64,000 nt of DNA, from the NCBI GenBank assembly GCA_000824805.1, contig CCNA01000045.1, positions 124,001 through 188,000 of the forward strand, in the 5' to 3' direction. Under the pieces are notes generated by a model. The model did no database searches and was not told where the DNA came from. It saw only the letters and a list, made by a program, of their open reading frames with translations. Source of the DNA: Mesorhizobium sp. SOD10. Lineage in GTDB: Bacteria > Pseudomonadota > Alphaproteobacteria > Rhizobiales > Rhizobiaceae. The position numbers were made by a program, and so were the translations under genes. Below are positions 15,910 to 24,770 of this stretch, in pieces; position 1 is the stretch's first letter, and each line of letters starts with the position of its first letter.

Positions 15910-17051
15910 TGCGCGGTTCTCGTGCTGATCCTGGGGCAAAGCCGTCCAGTGCTGCCGCGGAAGAAGATGACGTCGTTCGCGTGGCAAACCAGCCGATAAT
16001 GATCCGCCTGAAGCATGTCGTGTTCGGCGCTGTCGGTTTGCCTGTCGTCATATTGCTTGGAGCGTGGATAGGCTTTTTCAATGTCGGTGCCAGCAGTGGT
16101 CATTGGAAGGTGACCGCCTGGTTCCTCCAACTCGCCATGCGTTCGGCCGTGCGCACTTATGCATTGGCCGTGGACGCCCCGAAAACGCTCGACAGCCGGG
16201 GCCTTCCGGCGGCAGCCGGCCATTTTGCCCGGGGTTGCGCGATCTGCCACGGCGAACCAGGTGAGCTCCGCTCACCGGCGGTGATGCGGATGCTTCCGCA
16301 GCCGCCGGACCTTGCGCTCACGGTCGGAGACTGGACCGACGCTCAGCTGTTTCGGATCGTCAAGCATGGAATACGTTTCACGGGCATGCCCGCCTGGCCG
16401 GCCCGCGACCGCGATGACGAGGTCTGGGCCATGGTCGCCTTCCTGCGGGAACTTCCGAAACTCGATGCAAACGGATTTCGGGAACTTGCCTTAGACGGAT
16501 CGCAACCTACCGCTCCGGCGGCACTCGCGGACTGCACGCGCTGTCACGGCGGCAACGGCGAGGGCAGGGGTGGTCTCGTACCCGCTCTCGCCGGGCAGAA
16601 GGAAGCCTATCTGCTCGCCAGTCTCCAAGCCTATGCCAGAGGCGATCGCACGAGCGGCTTCATGGCTCTGCCGGTGACCGGCGTTGACCCCTCCGACCTG
16701 GCTGCGCTTGCCCGGCATTTTGCTGCGCTGCCGCCGTCACCGGTGGACCCTGATCGAGCTTCGGCGGAGGTGATCGGCAGGGGACGGCAAATCGCGGAAG
16801 CCGGAATTCCGGAGCGGAACGTACCTGCCTGTTCCGGCTGCCACATCGGCTCCGACAAGAATCCGCTCTATCCGCGCCTTGACGGCCAGCACGCCGCTTA
16901 CCTCGAACGGCAACTGAAGCTGTTCCGGTCCGAGACCCGCGGCGGTACGCGATTTTGGCGTATCATGGCGACCGCGGCGCAACGCCTCACGGACGACGAT
17001 ATAACGGCCGTATCGGCCTTTTTCTCAAAGCGTTCCGAAGCTCCTCAATGA
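15906..17051 (+). CDS. Tri-haem c-type cytochrome, membrane-anchored
   Basis: 381 residues from the GTG at 15906 (ATG is the next codon). An uncleaved N-terminal membrane segment (VVFGAVGLPVVILLGAWIGFF) is followed by three cytochrome c modules with haem sites GCAICHGE, DCTRCHGG and ACSGCHIG. Methionine ligands are suggested by GMPAWPA and FMALPVTG. The first and middle modules resemble those of rhizobial oxidase-associated cytochromes. It probably passes electrons from the bc1 complex or periplasmic donors to the CoxII CuA centre. The 340 bases that follow hold no clear gene on this strand. Confidence 0.9.
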   Translation: MMRGSRADPGAKPSSAAAEEDDVVRVANQPIMIRLKHVVFGAVGLPVVILLGAWIGFFNVGASSGHWKVTAWFLQLAMRSAVRTYALAVDAPKTLDSRGLPAAAGHFARGCAICHGEPGELRSPAVMRMLPQPPDLALTVGDWTDAQLFRIVKHGIRFTGMPAWPARDRDDEVWAMVAFLRELPKLDANGFRELALDGSQPTAPAALADCTRCHGGNGEGRGGLVPALAGQKEAYLLASLQAYARGDRTSGFMALPVTGVDPSDLAALARHFAALPPSPVDPDRASAEVIGRGRQIAEAGIPERNVPACSGCHIGSDKNPLYPRLDGQHAAYLERQLKLFRSETRGGTRFWRIMATAAQRLTDDDITAVSAFFSKRSEAPQ

Positions 17052-17468
17052 CCGGGATGCGCGGCTCGTGGAATCCAAAGCAAAAAGGGCCGATGCTGCA
17101 CGGACAGGTCGGGATCAGCTCCAAGGAACTTTATCCCTTGCTGCCAGTTCCGAATGCGCACAGACGGCCGCGTAAGGCGGACAGCCGGCTGAAGCGTCCT
17201 CCTCCGGGTGAACCACGCTGCATGGATTTCTGGCAGGCTCACGAGATGCAGAATTTCGGGGCGGGCGATCACTCCCGGCATCCGCCGACGTTATGGCGCA
17301 TAGATGCCGCAAAACAGAAGAACGCCACCGACCAGGCAGAAGGCGAGGAATGCCCCGAGGTAAAATCCGGGCTCACGGAAAATCCTCATGTCGCGTCTGA
17401 GACTCACGGCTCGGCTTCCTCGGCCTCGGATCGACCCAACAACACGGAACGGAACCGGAGAGTTCCGA
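17052..17468. other. Gap between cytochrome and coxII genes
   Basis: About 420 bases. Only a very short minus-strand membrane ORF (17291-17389) is visible. The plus-strand frame continuous with CoxII runs through here but has no family-like sequence and is not taken as coding. Confidence 0.5.
17291..17389 (-). CDS. Possible 32-residue membrane peptide
   Basis: From the ATG at 17389 the minus strand encodes MRIFREPGFYLGAFLAFCLV-GGVLLFCGIYAP then stops: one clear hydrophobic helix with a positive N-terminal side. The composition is that of small oxidase accessory peptides, but the ribosome site is weak and it is opposite the cox genes. Could be chance. Confidence 0.35.
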   Translation of the reverse strand: MRIFREPGFYLGAFLAFCLVGGVLLFCGIYAP

Positions 17469-18304
17469 ATGTCCCGCTTTCTCCGTTTCCGAAAGTCTCC
17501 GAAGGGGGAGCGGCGGCGTTACCCGGTCTCGTCGGTGCTGCAGCCTGCATTCTCGTCTCGGGCTGCACCGACACGCAGTCGGTCCTCGATCCGCATGGCA
17601 GCCAGGCCGACGCTCTGGCCCTTCTGTTCTGGACCTTCACGGCAGTACTCGGCGTCGTCTGGCTCGTCACCATGACGGGGCTGCTGCTCGCGCTTGTGCA
17701 CAGGCGCGGCAGTCGCGGCGAGCCTGCCGAGGCCCATCCAGCCGTCAAACCAGCAATGAAGGCTGCCTTTGCTGCTATGTTGGCGTCGAGCACCATCATC
17801 CTCTCGGGCCTGACCGTGCTCAGCTACGGCGGACAAAAGGCCGTTTTCAGGAGCGGGGCAGCCGCGGCGCTGACGATCTCCGTTATAGGGCACCAGTGGT
17901 GGTGGCAGGTCCGGTATGAAGGAAACGACGGCTTCGAGACGGCAAACGAGATTCGCATTCCGGTCGGCAGCCCGGTCGACATCAAGCTCGCCACCGCGGA
18001 TGTCATCCACTCTTTCTGGATACCGAGCCTCGCCGGCAAGCTCGATCTCATTCCCGGCAAAAGCAACGAGCTCCGTATCGAAGCCGACAAGCCAGGCACA
18101 TATCGCGGCCAGTGTGCCGAATTCTGCGGCCAGCAGCATGCGCATATGGCGATCTTCGTGGTGGCAATGGAGCCGAACGAATTCGAACGCTGGCGCGCCA
18201 ATCAAACCGGGCCGGCAAAGCCGATGGCGCATCTTCCAAGACAAAGCTTTCTTGCTTCCGCGGGATCGTCTCCATCCGCCCCTCTGTCGGAGAGTTCGCA
18301 ATGA
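17469..18304 (+). CDS. Cytochrome c oxidase subunit II, N-terminus in a shifted frame
   Basis: From about 17509 the frame reads ALPGLVGAAACILVSGC (a lipoprotein signal with lipobox LVSGC), two membrane helices, the aromatic QWWWQVRYEG element, and the CuA site QCAEFCGQQHAHM with the upstream VIHSFWIPSL. These are all CoxII hallmarks. But no ATG, GTG or TTG exists in that frame between 17402 and the lipobox. A proper start with ribosome site (MSRFLRFRKSPKG, ATG 17469) lies in the neighbouring frame and meets the CoxII frame at a run of five G (17504-17508). One missing G, a sequencing error, or -1 slippage would join them. The stop overlaps the coxI ATG (ATGA). Confidence 0.85.
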
Positions 18305-20214
18305 GCCCGGCGGCCGAAGAACGTCATGAGACCCGTGACACCGATCTGGGCGACGAGGAACTGCGCGCGAGGCTGAGCAAGACCTGGGGCACGGCGCGCG
18401 GTCTGATCGGCGTTCTCTCGACGGTCGATCACAAGATCATTGGCATCCGATATGCCGTGACTGCCTTCACCTTCCTGTTGGCCGGCGGCATCATGGCGAT
18501 CGTCATGCGGCTGCAGCTCGCGCGTCCGGACAGCCATCTCGTCGATGCCGAGCTCTACAACCAGCTTTTCACCATGCACGGCACAACGATGATGTTCCTG
18601 TTCGGTGTGCCGGTTGGCGAGGCGTTCGCCGTCTATCTGGTGCCGCTCATGGTCGGCACCCGCAACATCGCCTTCCCGCGCCTCAACGCCTTCTCCTACT
18701 ACGTCTACCTGTTCGGCGGCCTGATGTTGTGGGGCGGCTTCGCATTGAGCATTCGCCCGGATGTCGGCTGGTTCTCCTACGTCCCGCTCGCAAGCCTGGA
18801 TTTCACTCCAGGCAAGGGGCCCGATTATTGGGCGCAGATGATCACTTTTACCGAAGTCGCCGCGCTCGCGGTGTCGGTGGAGATCGTCGTCACGGTCCTG
18901 AAGCAGCGCGCGCCGGGCATGACGCTTGACCGCATTCCGCTCTTCGTATGGACCATGCTTGTCCATTCCTTCATCATCATTTTCGCTATGCCGGCGGTCA
19001 TGCTCGCCTCGTCGATGCTGATCATGGACCGGCTGGTAGGCACGCAGTTTTTCAATGCCGATGCGGGCGGGGATCCGCTGCTTTGGCAGCACCTTTTCTG
19101 GTTCTTTGGCCACCCCGAAGTCTACATCATCTTCCTGCCTGGAACCGCCTTCGTGTCGGCGATCGTGGCAACATTCTCCAGGCGGCCGGTCTTCGGCTAT
19201 TTGCCGATGGTGCTGTCGCTGATCGCGATCGGCTTTCTGTCCTTCGGCTTGTGGGTTCACCACATGTTCGTGACCGGCCTGCCCGAGGTGGGCGCCGCCT
19301 TCTTCACCGCCTCCAGCATGGCGATCGCAATTCCGAACGGCGTCCAGATATTCTGCTGGATCGCGACGCTCTGGGATGGCAAGCCGGTGCTCAAGACGCC
19401 GCTGATCTTCGTGCTCGGTTTCTTCTTCATCTTTGTCGCCGGCGGCCTCTCGGGCGTGATGCTGGCATCGGTCCCGATCGATACGCAAGTGCACGACACC
19501 TATTTCGTCGTCGCCCATTTCCACTACGTGCTTATCGGCGGCACTCTCTTTCCGCTTGTCGCGGCGGTCTACTACTGGTTCCCGAAGGTGACGGGTCGGC
19601 TGATGGATGAGCGGGTCGGCAAATGGCAGTTCGCGCTTGCCTTCATCGGCTTCAACACCGCCTTTTTTCCGATGCATCTGCTTGGCCTGCACGGCATGCC
19701 GCGCAGGGTCTACACCTATCCCGCTGAGATGGGTTGGGGCGGTCTCAACCTGCTCGCCAGCGCCGGTGCGCTGCTGTTCTTTGCAAGCTTTCTCCTGATG
19801 CTCTGGAATATGGTCGTCAGCGCCCGCTCGGGTTCCTTTGCCGGCGACAATCCCTGGGATGCCGAAACGCTGGAATGGGCGACCAGCTCGCCGCCCCAGC
19901 CCCAGAATTTCGACCGCATTCCCTACATCACATGCCGCGCGCCGCTCTGGGATCAAGGCGGCGATAAGGCGGTGGTCGGCGGTCTCAAGGTTGATGAGCG
20001 CGAACTGATCGTGACCAGCATCACCGAGGCTCGGCCTGACATTCGCGAGGAATCTCCGGCGCCGTCGATCTGGCCCTTTCTGGCGGCGCTCGCTACCGCC
20101 GTCGCCTTCATCGGTTCGATCTACACACCGTGGGCGATTACCTGGGGCTCGCCTGTCGTCGCCATTGTGCTGGTCGCCTGGTTCTGGCCGAAAACCACCG
20201 AGGAAAACGTTTAG
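18301..20214 (+). CDS. Cytochrome c oxidase subunit I
   Basis: 637 residues from the ATG at 18301. Twelve or more membrane helices and the haem-copper oxidase motifs: the haem a ligand in FTMHGTTMMFLF, the CuB/Tyr motif FGHPEVYIIFLPG, the paired CuB histidines in GLWVHHMFVTG, and the haem ligands in DTYFVVAHFHYVL. The C-terminal extension (about 100 residues) ends in two more helices. It is the catalytic proton-pumping subunit. Its start overlaps the coxII stop and its stop directly abuts the coxIII start. A long antisense frame across it is a GC-bias shadow. Confidence 0.95.
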   Translation: MSPAAEERHETRDTDLGDEELRARLSKTWGTARGLIGVLSTVDHKIIGIRYAVTAFTFLLAGGIMAIVMRLQLARPDSHLVDAELYNQLFTMHGTTMMFLFGVPVGEAFAVYLVPLMVGTRNIAFPRLNAFSYYVYLFGGLMLWGGFALSIRPDVGWFSYVPLASLDFTPGKGPDYWAQMITFTEVAALAVSVEIVVTVLKQRAPGMTLDRIPLFVWTMLVHSFIIIFAMPAVMLASSMLIMDRLVGTQFFNADAGGDPLLWQHLFWFFGHPEVYIIFLPGTAFVSAIVATFSRRPVFGYLPMVLSLIAIGFLSFGLWVHHMFVTGLPEVGAAFFTASSMAIAIPNGVQIFCWIATLWDGKPVLKTPLIFVLGFFFIFVAGGLSGVMLASVPIDTQVHDTYFVVAHFHYVLIGGTLFPLVAAVYYWFPKVTGRLMDERVGKWQFALAFIGFNTAFFPMHLLGLHGMPRRVYTYPAEMGWGGLNLLASAGALLFFASFLLMLWNMVVSARSGSFAGDNPWDAETLEWATSSPPQPQNFDRIPYITCRAPLWDQGGDKAVVGGLKVDERELIVTSITEARPDIREESPAPSIWPFLAALATAVAFIGSIYTPWAITWGSPVVAIVLVAWFWPKTTEENV

Positions 20215-20811
20215 ATGGCCCGCAGCGTCATCGATGTCTCCGATTTGCCGACCTATGCCTTCGGCTCGCGTGTCACTCCCTGGTGGGGGACCTTCTCATT
20301 TTGTCTGCTGGAGGGAACTGGCTTTGCCCTTGGCATTGGCGGTTATCTTTACCTAGCCGTCACCAACAGGCATTGGGCGAAGGACGCGGTTCCCTTGAGT
20401 TTGATCTGGTCCGCGCTCTTCACGCTCGTCCTTGTTGTCAGCGCGCTGCCGAACTTCTTGATAAGGCGAGCGGCTATGCGGGAGAGCCTGCGCTCGGTCC
20501 GTGTGCTGCTGCTGGTCATGAGCGTGATCGGCTTGGTGCTTATCGGACTGCGCGTCATGGAGTTCTCGGCCTTGCCGGTACGCTGGAGCGACAACGCGTA
20601 CGGCTCTTTTGTCTGGCTTCTGCTCGGCCTGCATGGCGTGCACGTGCTGACGGACGTCGCCGACACACTCGTCCTGGCCGTGCTGATGTTCACCAGACAC
20701 GGAACGGGCAAACGCTTCAGCGACGCCGAGGACAATGCTTTCTACTGGTATTTTGTCGTGCTGTCGTGGCTGCCGCTCTACGCAGTGCTCTACTGGCTGC
20801 CGAGGCTCTGA
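20215..20811 (+). CDS. Cytochrome c oxidase subunit III
   Basis: 198 residues starting immediately after the coxI stop. Five or so membrane segments in the order of short-form CoxIII: LEGTGFALGIGGYLYLAV, LIWSALFTLVLVVSALP, LLLVMSVIGLVLIGLR, SFVWLLLGLHGVHVLTD and FYWYFVVLSWLPLYAVLYW. Rhizobial alternative oxidases of this layout typically carry such a shortened subunit. It stabilises the CoxI/CoxII core. Confidence 0.92.
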   Translation: MARSVIDVSDLPTYAFGSRVTPWWGTFSFCLLEGTGFALGIGGYLYLAVTNRHWAKDAVPLSLIWSALFTLVLVVSALPNFLIRRAAMRESLRSVRVLLLVMSVIGLVLIGLRVMEFSALPVRWSDNAYGSFVWLLLGLHGVHVLTDVADTLVLAVLMFTRHGTGKRFSDAEDNAFYWYFVVLSWLPLYAVLYWLPRL

Positions 20812-20885
20812 TGCGGGTCGTTCTACGCATCGGTGAAGTGCAATTGCTCGGAGCGCTTGCTTCGGCAGCATGCCTGGCGCGCTGA
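20811..20885 (+). CDS. Possible 24-residue ORF coupled to coxIII
   Basis: ATG overlaps the coxIII stop (TGATG) and the frame ends at 20885; it encodes one hydrophobic stretch (IGEVQLLGALASAACLAR). May be a truncated accessory gene or a chance coupling. Confidence 0.25.
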   Translation: MRVVLRIGEVQLLGALASAACLAR

Positions 20886-21004
20886 TGCCGCCCATCCGTG
20901 ACCGCCCTCGTGCGATAGGACTTCGTCATCCGGAAGCGTTCAGGCAGGGCGGGATTCGCGTTTCGACAGAGACATCGACAAGTGTGGCCGGGCTATACGG
21001 CCCC

Positions 21005-21163
21005 TCAAATCCTGCCCATTAGAACCAGGATCACCAGGATGATAAGTATGACGCCGACGAGGCCTGAAGGGCCGTAGCCCCAGCCCGCCGAATACGGCCA
21101 AGCCGGGATCGCGCCGATCAGCACCAAGATAAGAATGATAATGAGAATTGTACCGAGACCCAT
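21005..21163 (-). CDS. DUF3309-type small membrane protein
   Basis: 52 residues: two hydrophobic helices (GTILIIILILVLIGAIPAW and LVGVILIILVILVLMG) joined by a short YSAGWGYGPSG turn. This is the pattern of DUF3309 proteins, which are common in rhizobia near stress genes. The ATG at 21163 has ribosome site AAGGAGAGCCGAT on the minus strand, preferred over a start nine codons earlier. No EcfG-type site seen in front. Function unknown. Confidence 0.8.
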   Translation of the reverse strand: MGLGTILIIILILVLIGAIPAWPYSAGWGYGPSGLVGVILIILVILVLMGRI

Positions 21164-21234
21164 ATCGGCTCTCCTTCCTGGTTTGCGCAATACCGGCCCG
21201 GCAGTCGCGAAAAATGGAACAGTGCCCCGGGGCC

Positions 21235-21420
21235 TCAGTCCAGCTTGCGCAGCATGTCAGCTTCCTGTTCGAGGATGCTGGCGACTTCCTCGCGCTGGAG
21301 ATGCGTCATCATCAGACTGACGCAGCATTCGAGATACGTGATGGAGGCTCGTCGCAGGAAGGCGGCGGTTTCCGCGGCCGCCATCTGGTCGATGTCCTTG
21401 GCTGATCGCTTCGACTGCAC
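21235..21420 (-). CDS. Small helical protein of unknown function
   Basis: 61 residues, all predicted helical and charged (SKRSAKDIDQMAAAETAAFL, then ATYLECC-type centre and LQREEVASILEQEADMLRKLD). It overlaps, in another frame, the last 160 bases of the UXS-like gene upstream on the same strand. An EcfG-type promoter at 21452-21476 points at it with the -10 about 32 bases before its start. Real coding is supported by composition and promoter; family not recognised. Confidence 0.65.
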   Translation of the reverse strand: MQSKRSAKDIDQMAAAETAAFLRRASITYLECCVSLMMTHLQREEVASILEQEADMLRKLD

Positions 21421-22576
21421 GGTTATGTTCTCCTAACTGGTTGTCAGGTCCAACCAGAACCTTGGTCGGATGTTCCGCTCGAGCGAAAAGAACGTTCGCC
21501 GGATCCGCATCGTTGGAGCTGAGAGGTCCAGATCTGCCCGTCCCCGACTTGGCAGTCGATTCGACCGGCGGCACCGTCGCCGTGTCGTCAAGATCGGCGA
21601 AGTAAACGATTGTCTGCAGCAGGCCCTGCCTGAGCGGCACCTTGGGCGACCAGCCGAGAAGCGTTTTCGCACGCGCTATGTCGGGGCGTCGCCGGCGAGG
21701 ATCGTCTTGCGGCAAAGGCAGGAATTTCATGGGCGACCTGGTGCCGGTCAGTTCCCTCACCAGGTCGGCCAATTCGAGGATGGTGAATTCTCCGGGATTG
21801 CCAAGATTGACCGGCTGGCGTGGATTGGGCTCGATGTTCATGAGCCGCAGCAGGCCGTCCACCAGATCGGTGACGTAGCAGAAGGATCGCGTTTGTCGGC
21901 CGTCGCCGAATATCGTCAACGGCCGCTTTTCAAGTGCCTGCATAACCAGATTCGAGACGATGCGGCCATCGGCAGGGTCCATTCTCGGGCCGTAAGTGTT
22001 GAAGATACGGGCGACACGCACATCGGCCATCTCGGCCCGCAGATAATCGAAGCAAAGCGTCTCTGCGGCGCGCTTGCCTTCGTCATAGCAGGCGCGCGGG
22101 CCGGTGCAGTTCACATGGCCAAGGTAATCCTCGCGCTGCGGATGCTGTTCGGGATCGCCATAGATTTCGCTCGTCGAGGCCTGCAGGAACCGCGCGCCGT
22201 CCCGCACCGCAAGCTCAAGCAGGTTGAGCGTTCCGATCACGCAGGTGCGGGTCGTGTGAACCGGATCGGCTTGGTACCGGGGCGGGGACGCCGCGCATGC
22301 CAGGTTAAAGATATGGTCGACCGGCTCACCGAGCTCGAGCGGAGTGCAGATATCCTGCTCGATCAGCCGAAACCGCGATTGGCCGATAAGGGGGGTGATG
22401 TTTTCCATACGCCCGGTAAGAAAGTTGTCGACACAGATCACGCGATGGCCATCGCCAAACAGGGCCTCGCATAGGTGCGAACCGAGGAAACCGGCACCGC
22501 CGGCGACAAGCACCGTCCGTGTCTGTTGAACCGTTCTTGAACGCCGCATCTCTACGTTCTCCTGTATGCCTGTCAT
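21257..22576 (-). CDS. UDP-glucuronate decarboxylase-like (UXS) SDR epimerase with an atypical tail
   Basis: 439 residues. NAD-binding GGAGFLGSHLCEALF; ACAASPPRYQADPVHTTRTC, which is characteristic of UDP-xylose synthase/UDP-apiose-type enzymes; ASTSEIYGDP; catalytic CYDEGKR (YxxxK); and FGDGRQTRSFCYVTDLV. Homology ends near residue 325 (YFADLD). The last 110 residues are low-complexity and overlap both an EcfG-type promoter and the 61-residue gene, so they look like read-through into non-protein sequence after loss of an earlier stop. Start ATG 22576 overlaps the previous stop (ATGA). It is the final gene of the second sugar operon and probably makes a pentose nucleotide sugar. Confidence 0.9.
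   Translation of the reverse strand: MTGIQENVEMRRSRTVQQTRTVLVAGGAGFLGSHLCEALFGDGHRVICVDNFLTGRMENITPLIGQSRFRLIEQDICTPLELGEPVDHIFNLACAASPPRYQADPVHTTRTCVIGTLNLLELAVRDGARFLQASTSEIYGDPEQHPQREDYLGHVNCTGPRACYDEGKRAAETLCFDYLRAEMADVRVARIFNTYGPRMDPADGRIVSNLVMQALEKRPLTIFGDGRQTRSFCYVTDLVDGLLRLMNIEPNPRQPVNLGNPGEFTILELADLVRELTGTRSPMKFLPLPQDDPRRRRPDIARAKTLLGWSPKVPLRQGLLQTIVYFADLDDTATVPPVESTAKSGTGRSGPLSSNDADPANVLFARAEHPTKVLVGPDNQLGEHNRAVEAISQGHRPDGGRGNRRLPATSLHHVSRMLRQSDDDASPARGSRQHPRTGS
21452..21476 (-). promoter_or_regulatory. Candidate EcfG-type promoter for the 61-residue protein gene
   Basis: Minus-strand GGAAC-N16-GGTTGG located inside the 3' tail of the UXS-like gene, 31 bases before the ATG at 21420. 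Confidence 0.5.
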
Positions 22577-23679
22577 GCTGCACTTTCGACGTCCAGATCG
22601 AGCAAGGGACGTGTCTGTGGCTGCACGAGCACTGACGTGAACTCACGTGCCCGAGCATCCCCGGTGTGGCCGTCGAGGACCAGCGAACAAGCCTGCCTGG
22701 CCATATTGAGCCTGGCGCGGTCCGACTGTTTCAGAAGGATTTCCGTCACATCTTCCGCGCTCGCGGCCGTCTGGATTGCCGAGGCCGGAAAGAAACTTTC
22801 CAGGCCGGGCCAGCGGTCGCTGATGATCGGCGTTCTGCACGCCGCGGCTTCGAAAAGCCGCACGCTGGGCGACCATCCGGCTGAGATCATCGAGGTGCGT
22901 GTCAGGTTCAGCGTGTAGCGCTGCCTGCTGTAGAAGGCTGCATGATCGCCGGGTGGCAGGTGCTCGATTCGCTCGACGTTGGAAGGCCAGGCGATCTCGG
23001 ACGGGTATTGCGAACCGGCAACCGCGAACCGTCGCTGCGGCAGCCTGCGGGCTGGCTCGATCAGCAGCGCTTCCAGCATTGGCTGCCGGTCCGCGCTGTA
23101 GGTACCGAGATAGCCCAGATCCCATTCGATCTTGCTTCCGATCCGATGGTGCCGCTCGGGGTCGACCGAGCAGTAGAGCGGCTCCGCCCGGCGCGCGCCG
23201 AATTCAAGCTTCAGGCGTTCGAGGGTCGGTCCCCCCGTGAAGGAGAAATAGACGTCGAAATAGGGGATCTGCCGACGCGCGAGGTAGTCGCAGTTGTCTT
23301 CGGCGACCCTTGCCAGCGTCACCGGAGTGTCGATGTCGTAGAAGCAGAATTGCCCGGTGCACAAGGACGCGAGATCGTCGATGATCGCTTTGCCTTCAGG
23401 TACGAACGAACCGATGACTACGACATCGGCAAGTCGAAGATCTCGCTGATGGTTGCGGCGGAGTTCCTCGACCGTGTCGTAATAGCGCAAATCGCAGAAA
23501 TCGGGATCGCGCAGGTCGCGATGATGCGCATACCAGGGCACGTCGCGCTCCAGGAATGTGACGCGATGGCCGAGCTTGTTGAGCGCTCGCAGCAGCCCGC
23601 GGAAGGTTGTCGCATGGCCGTTGCCCCAGGAAGAGGACAACGACAGACCGAGGAAAACGATGTCGAGCGGCTTCGTCAT
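22573..23679 (-). CDS. CgeB-like glycosyltransferase (copy B)
   Basis: 368 residues of the DUF3880/CgeB type: IVFLGLSLSSSWGNGHATTF, FLERDVPWYAHHRDLRD, DIDTPVTLARV, DLGYLGTYSADRQP and SPSVRLFEAAACRTPIISDRWPGLESFF. Nearly every block is shared with copy A at 12464, in the other operon, so the two are paralogues of one subfamily. Coupled on both sides by ATGA overlaps. Probably adds a sugar to the same product; specificity unknown. Confidence 0.88.
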   Translation of the reverse strand: MTKPLDIVFLGLSLSSSWGNGHATTFRGLLRALNKLGHRVTFLERDVPWYAHHRDLRDPDFCDLRYYDTVEELRRNHQRDLRLADVVVIGSFVPEGKAIIDDLASLCTGQFCFYDIDTPVTLARVAEDNCDYLARRQIPYFDVYFSFTGGPTLERLKLEFGARRAEPLYCSVDPERHHRIGSKIEWDLGYLGTYSADRQPMLEALLIEPARRLPQRRFAVAGSQYPSEIAWPSNVERIEHLPPGDHAAFYSRQRYTLNLTRTSMISAGWSPSVRLFEAAACRTPIISDRWPGLESFFPASAIQTAASAEDVTEILLKQSDRARLNMARQACSLVLDGHTGDARAREFTSVLVQPQTRPLLDLDVESAA

Positions 23680-24770
23680 TCCGCAGCCTCCACGGTCCGG
23701 CGCTCGAAATGAGCCTTGAAGATGGCGTCAACCAGCTCGGCCCTCAATGTGTAGGTGTGTTCGGCAAGAACGCGCCGAAGCGCCGCCGCGCCGATTCCCA
23801 TCGCGCGCTCCGGCGTAAGCGTGCGCATGATTTCGACAACGTCGGCGCCGTCCCGCGCCACCAGGATTTCCTCGCCCGGCGTCAGGAACAACTCAATGCC
23901 GGCCCAGGCGTCCGTTATCAGGCATGCGCCCGCGCCGGCCGCCTCAAACACCCGCGTTGCTGGCGAAAATCCGTTGCTGGCCATGCTGTCGCGGCTGATG
24001 TTCAGCACCGCCTTCGGCGTGACGTTGAACGCATTGTGATCTCGCGTGCCGACATGGCCGAGCCAGGAAACATTAGCCGGCAACGGCTTGTCGCCCCAGC
24101 CCGATCCTCCGAGCAGGAATTTCTGGTCCTCCAGGGCGCTGGCGGGATCGAGGAAAAAGGCCTCCACGCGCGCTTCGCGGTCCGGCAGGCGATTGCCGAG
24201 AAAAGCGAGATCGCAGGCGAAGCGGGGTTCTCGGGCGACGGGGAAATGTGTCTCTGGGTCGAGTGCGTTGTAGATCGGCACGCATTCGGCCGCGCCAAGC
24301 GCCCGGTAATCCCATACGACGGGATCGCCGCCGCCATAGGTCAGCACGAGGCCGATTCTCTGCAGGGCCTCATGGAGAGGATGATCGGAGTCGTTCCGCA
24401 GTTCATTAAGAGTTGCCGGGGCGTCGACGTCCCAGAACACCGTCAGCGCGTCGCTGCGGGAGTGGTCGAGCACGGCGCGCAACAGGGCCTCGTCTTCGAA
24501 GCCGACGCCGCTCGCCTTGACGACGATATCGGCCTGCGCGGCGCGGGACGCGACCTGCATCAGCGCATTCGGCGTCGCCTCGTAGACGACGACGTCGCAC
24601 CAGTCGGGAACGTCAATATCGCGATGGTTCTGACGGTCGAAGGCATCTGGCTCATAAAAGACGATGTCATAGCCATGTCGGGAAAGCGCCTTCAGCAGGC
24701 CCCGATAATAGGTGGCGGCGCCGTTCCAGTAGGATGATAACAGGCTGGATCCGTAAAAGGCGATTTTCAT
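23676..24770 (-). CDS. CgeB-like glycosyltransferase (copy C)
   Basis: 364 residues: IAFYGSSLLSSYWNGAATYY, YEPDAFDRQNHRDID, WDVDAPATLNEL, DLAFLGNRLPDREARVE, LNISRDSMASNGFSPATRVFEAAGAGACLITDAWAG. Same family as copies A and B but more divergent, with the central WDVDAPATL matching their DIDTPVTLA. ATGA overlaps at both ends. A cytoplasmic GT-B enzyme by family. Confidence 0.87.
   Translation of the reverse strand: MKIAFYGSSLLSSYWNGAATYYRGLLKALSRHGYDIVFYEPDAFDRQNHRDIDVPDWCDVVVYEATPNALMQVASRAAQADIVVKASGVGFEDEALLRAVLDHSRSDALTVFWDVDAPATLNELRNDSDHPLHEALQRIGLVLTYGGGDPVVWDYRALGAAECVPIYNALDPETHFPVAREPRFACDLAFLGNRLPDREARVEAFFLDPASALEDQKFLLGGSGWGDKPLPANVSWLGHVGTRDHNAFNVTPKAVLNISRDSMASNGFSPATRVFEAAGAGACLITDAWAGIELFLTPGEEILVARDGADVVEIMRTLTPERAMGIGAAALRRVLAEHTYTLRAELVDAIFKAHFERRTVEAAE

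Noticed and set aside
16955..17468. Upstream extension of the CoxII frame as a long N-terminal domain
   Set aside because: No ribosome site, low-complexity sequence and overlap with the tri-haem cytochrome gene; a frameshift explains the data better.
18202..19956. 584-codon minus-strand frame across coxI
   Set aside because: Antisense shadow rich in His, Asp and Arg; the plus strand encodes an unmistakable CoxI.
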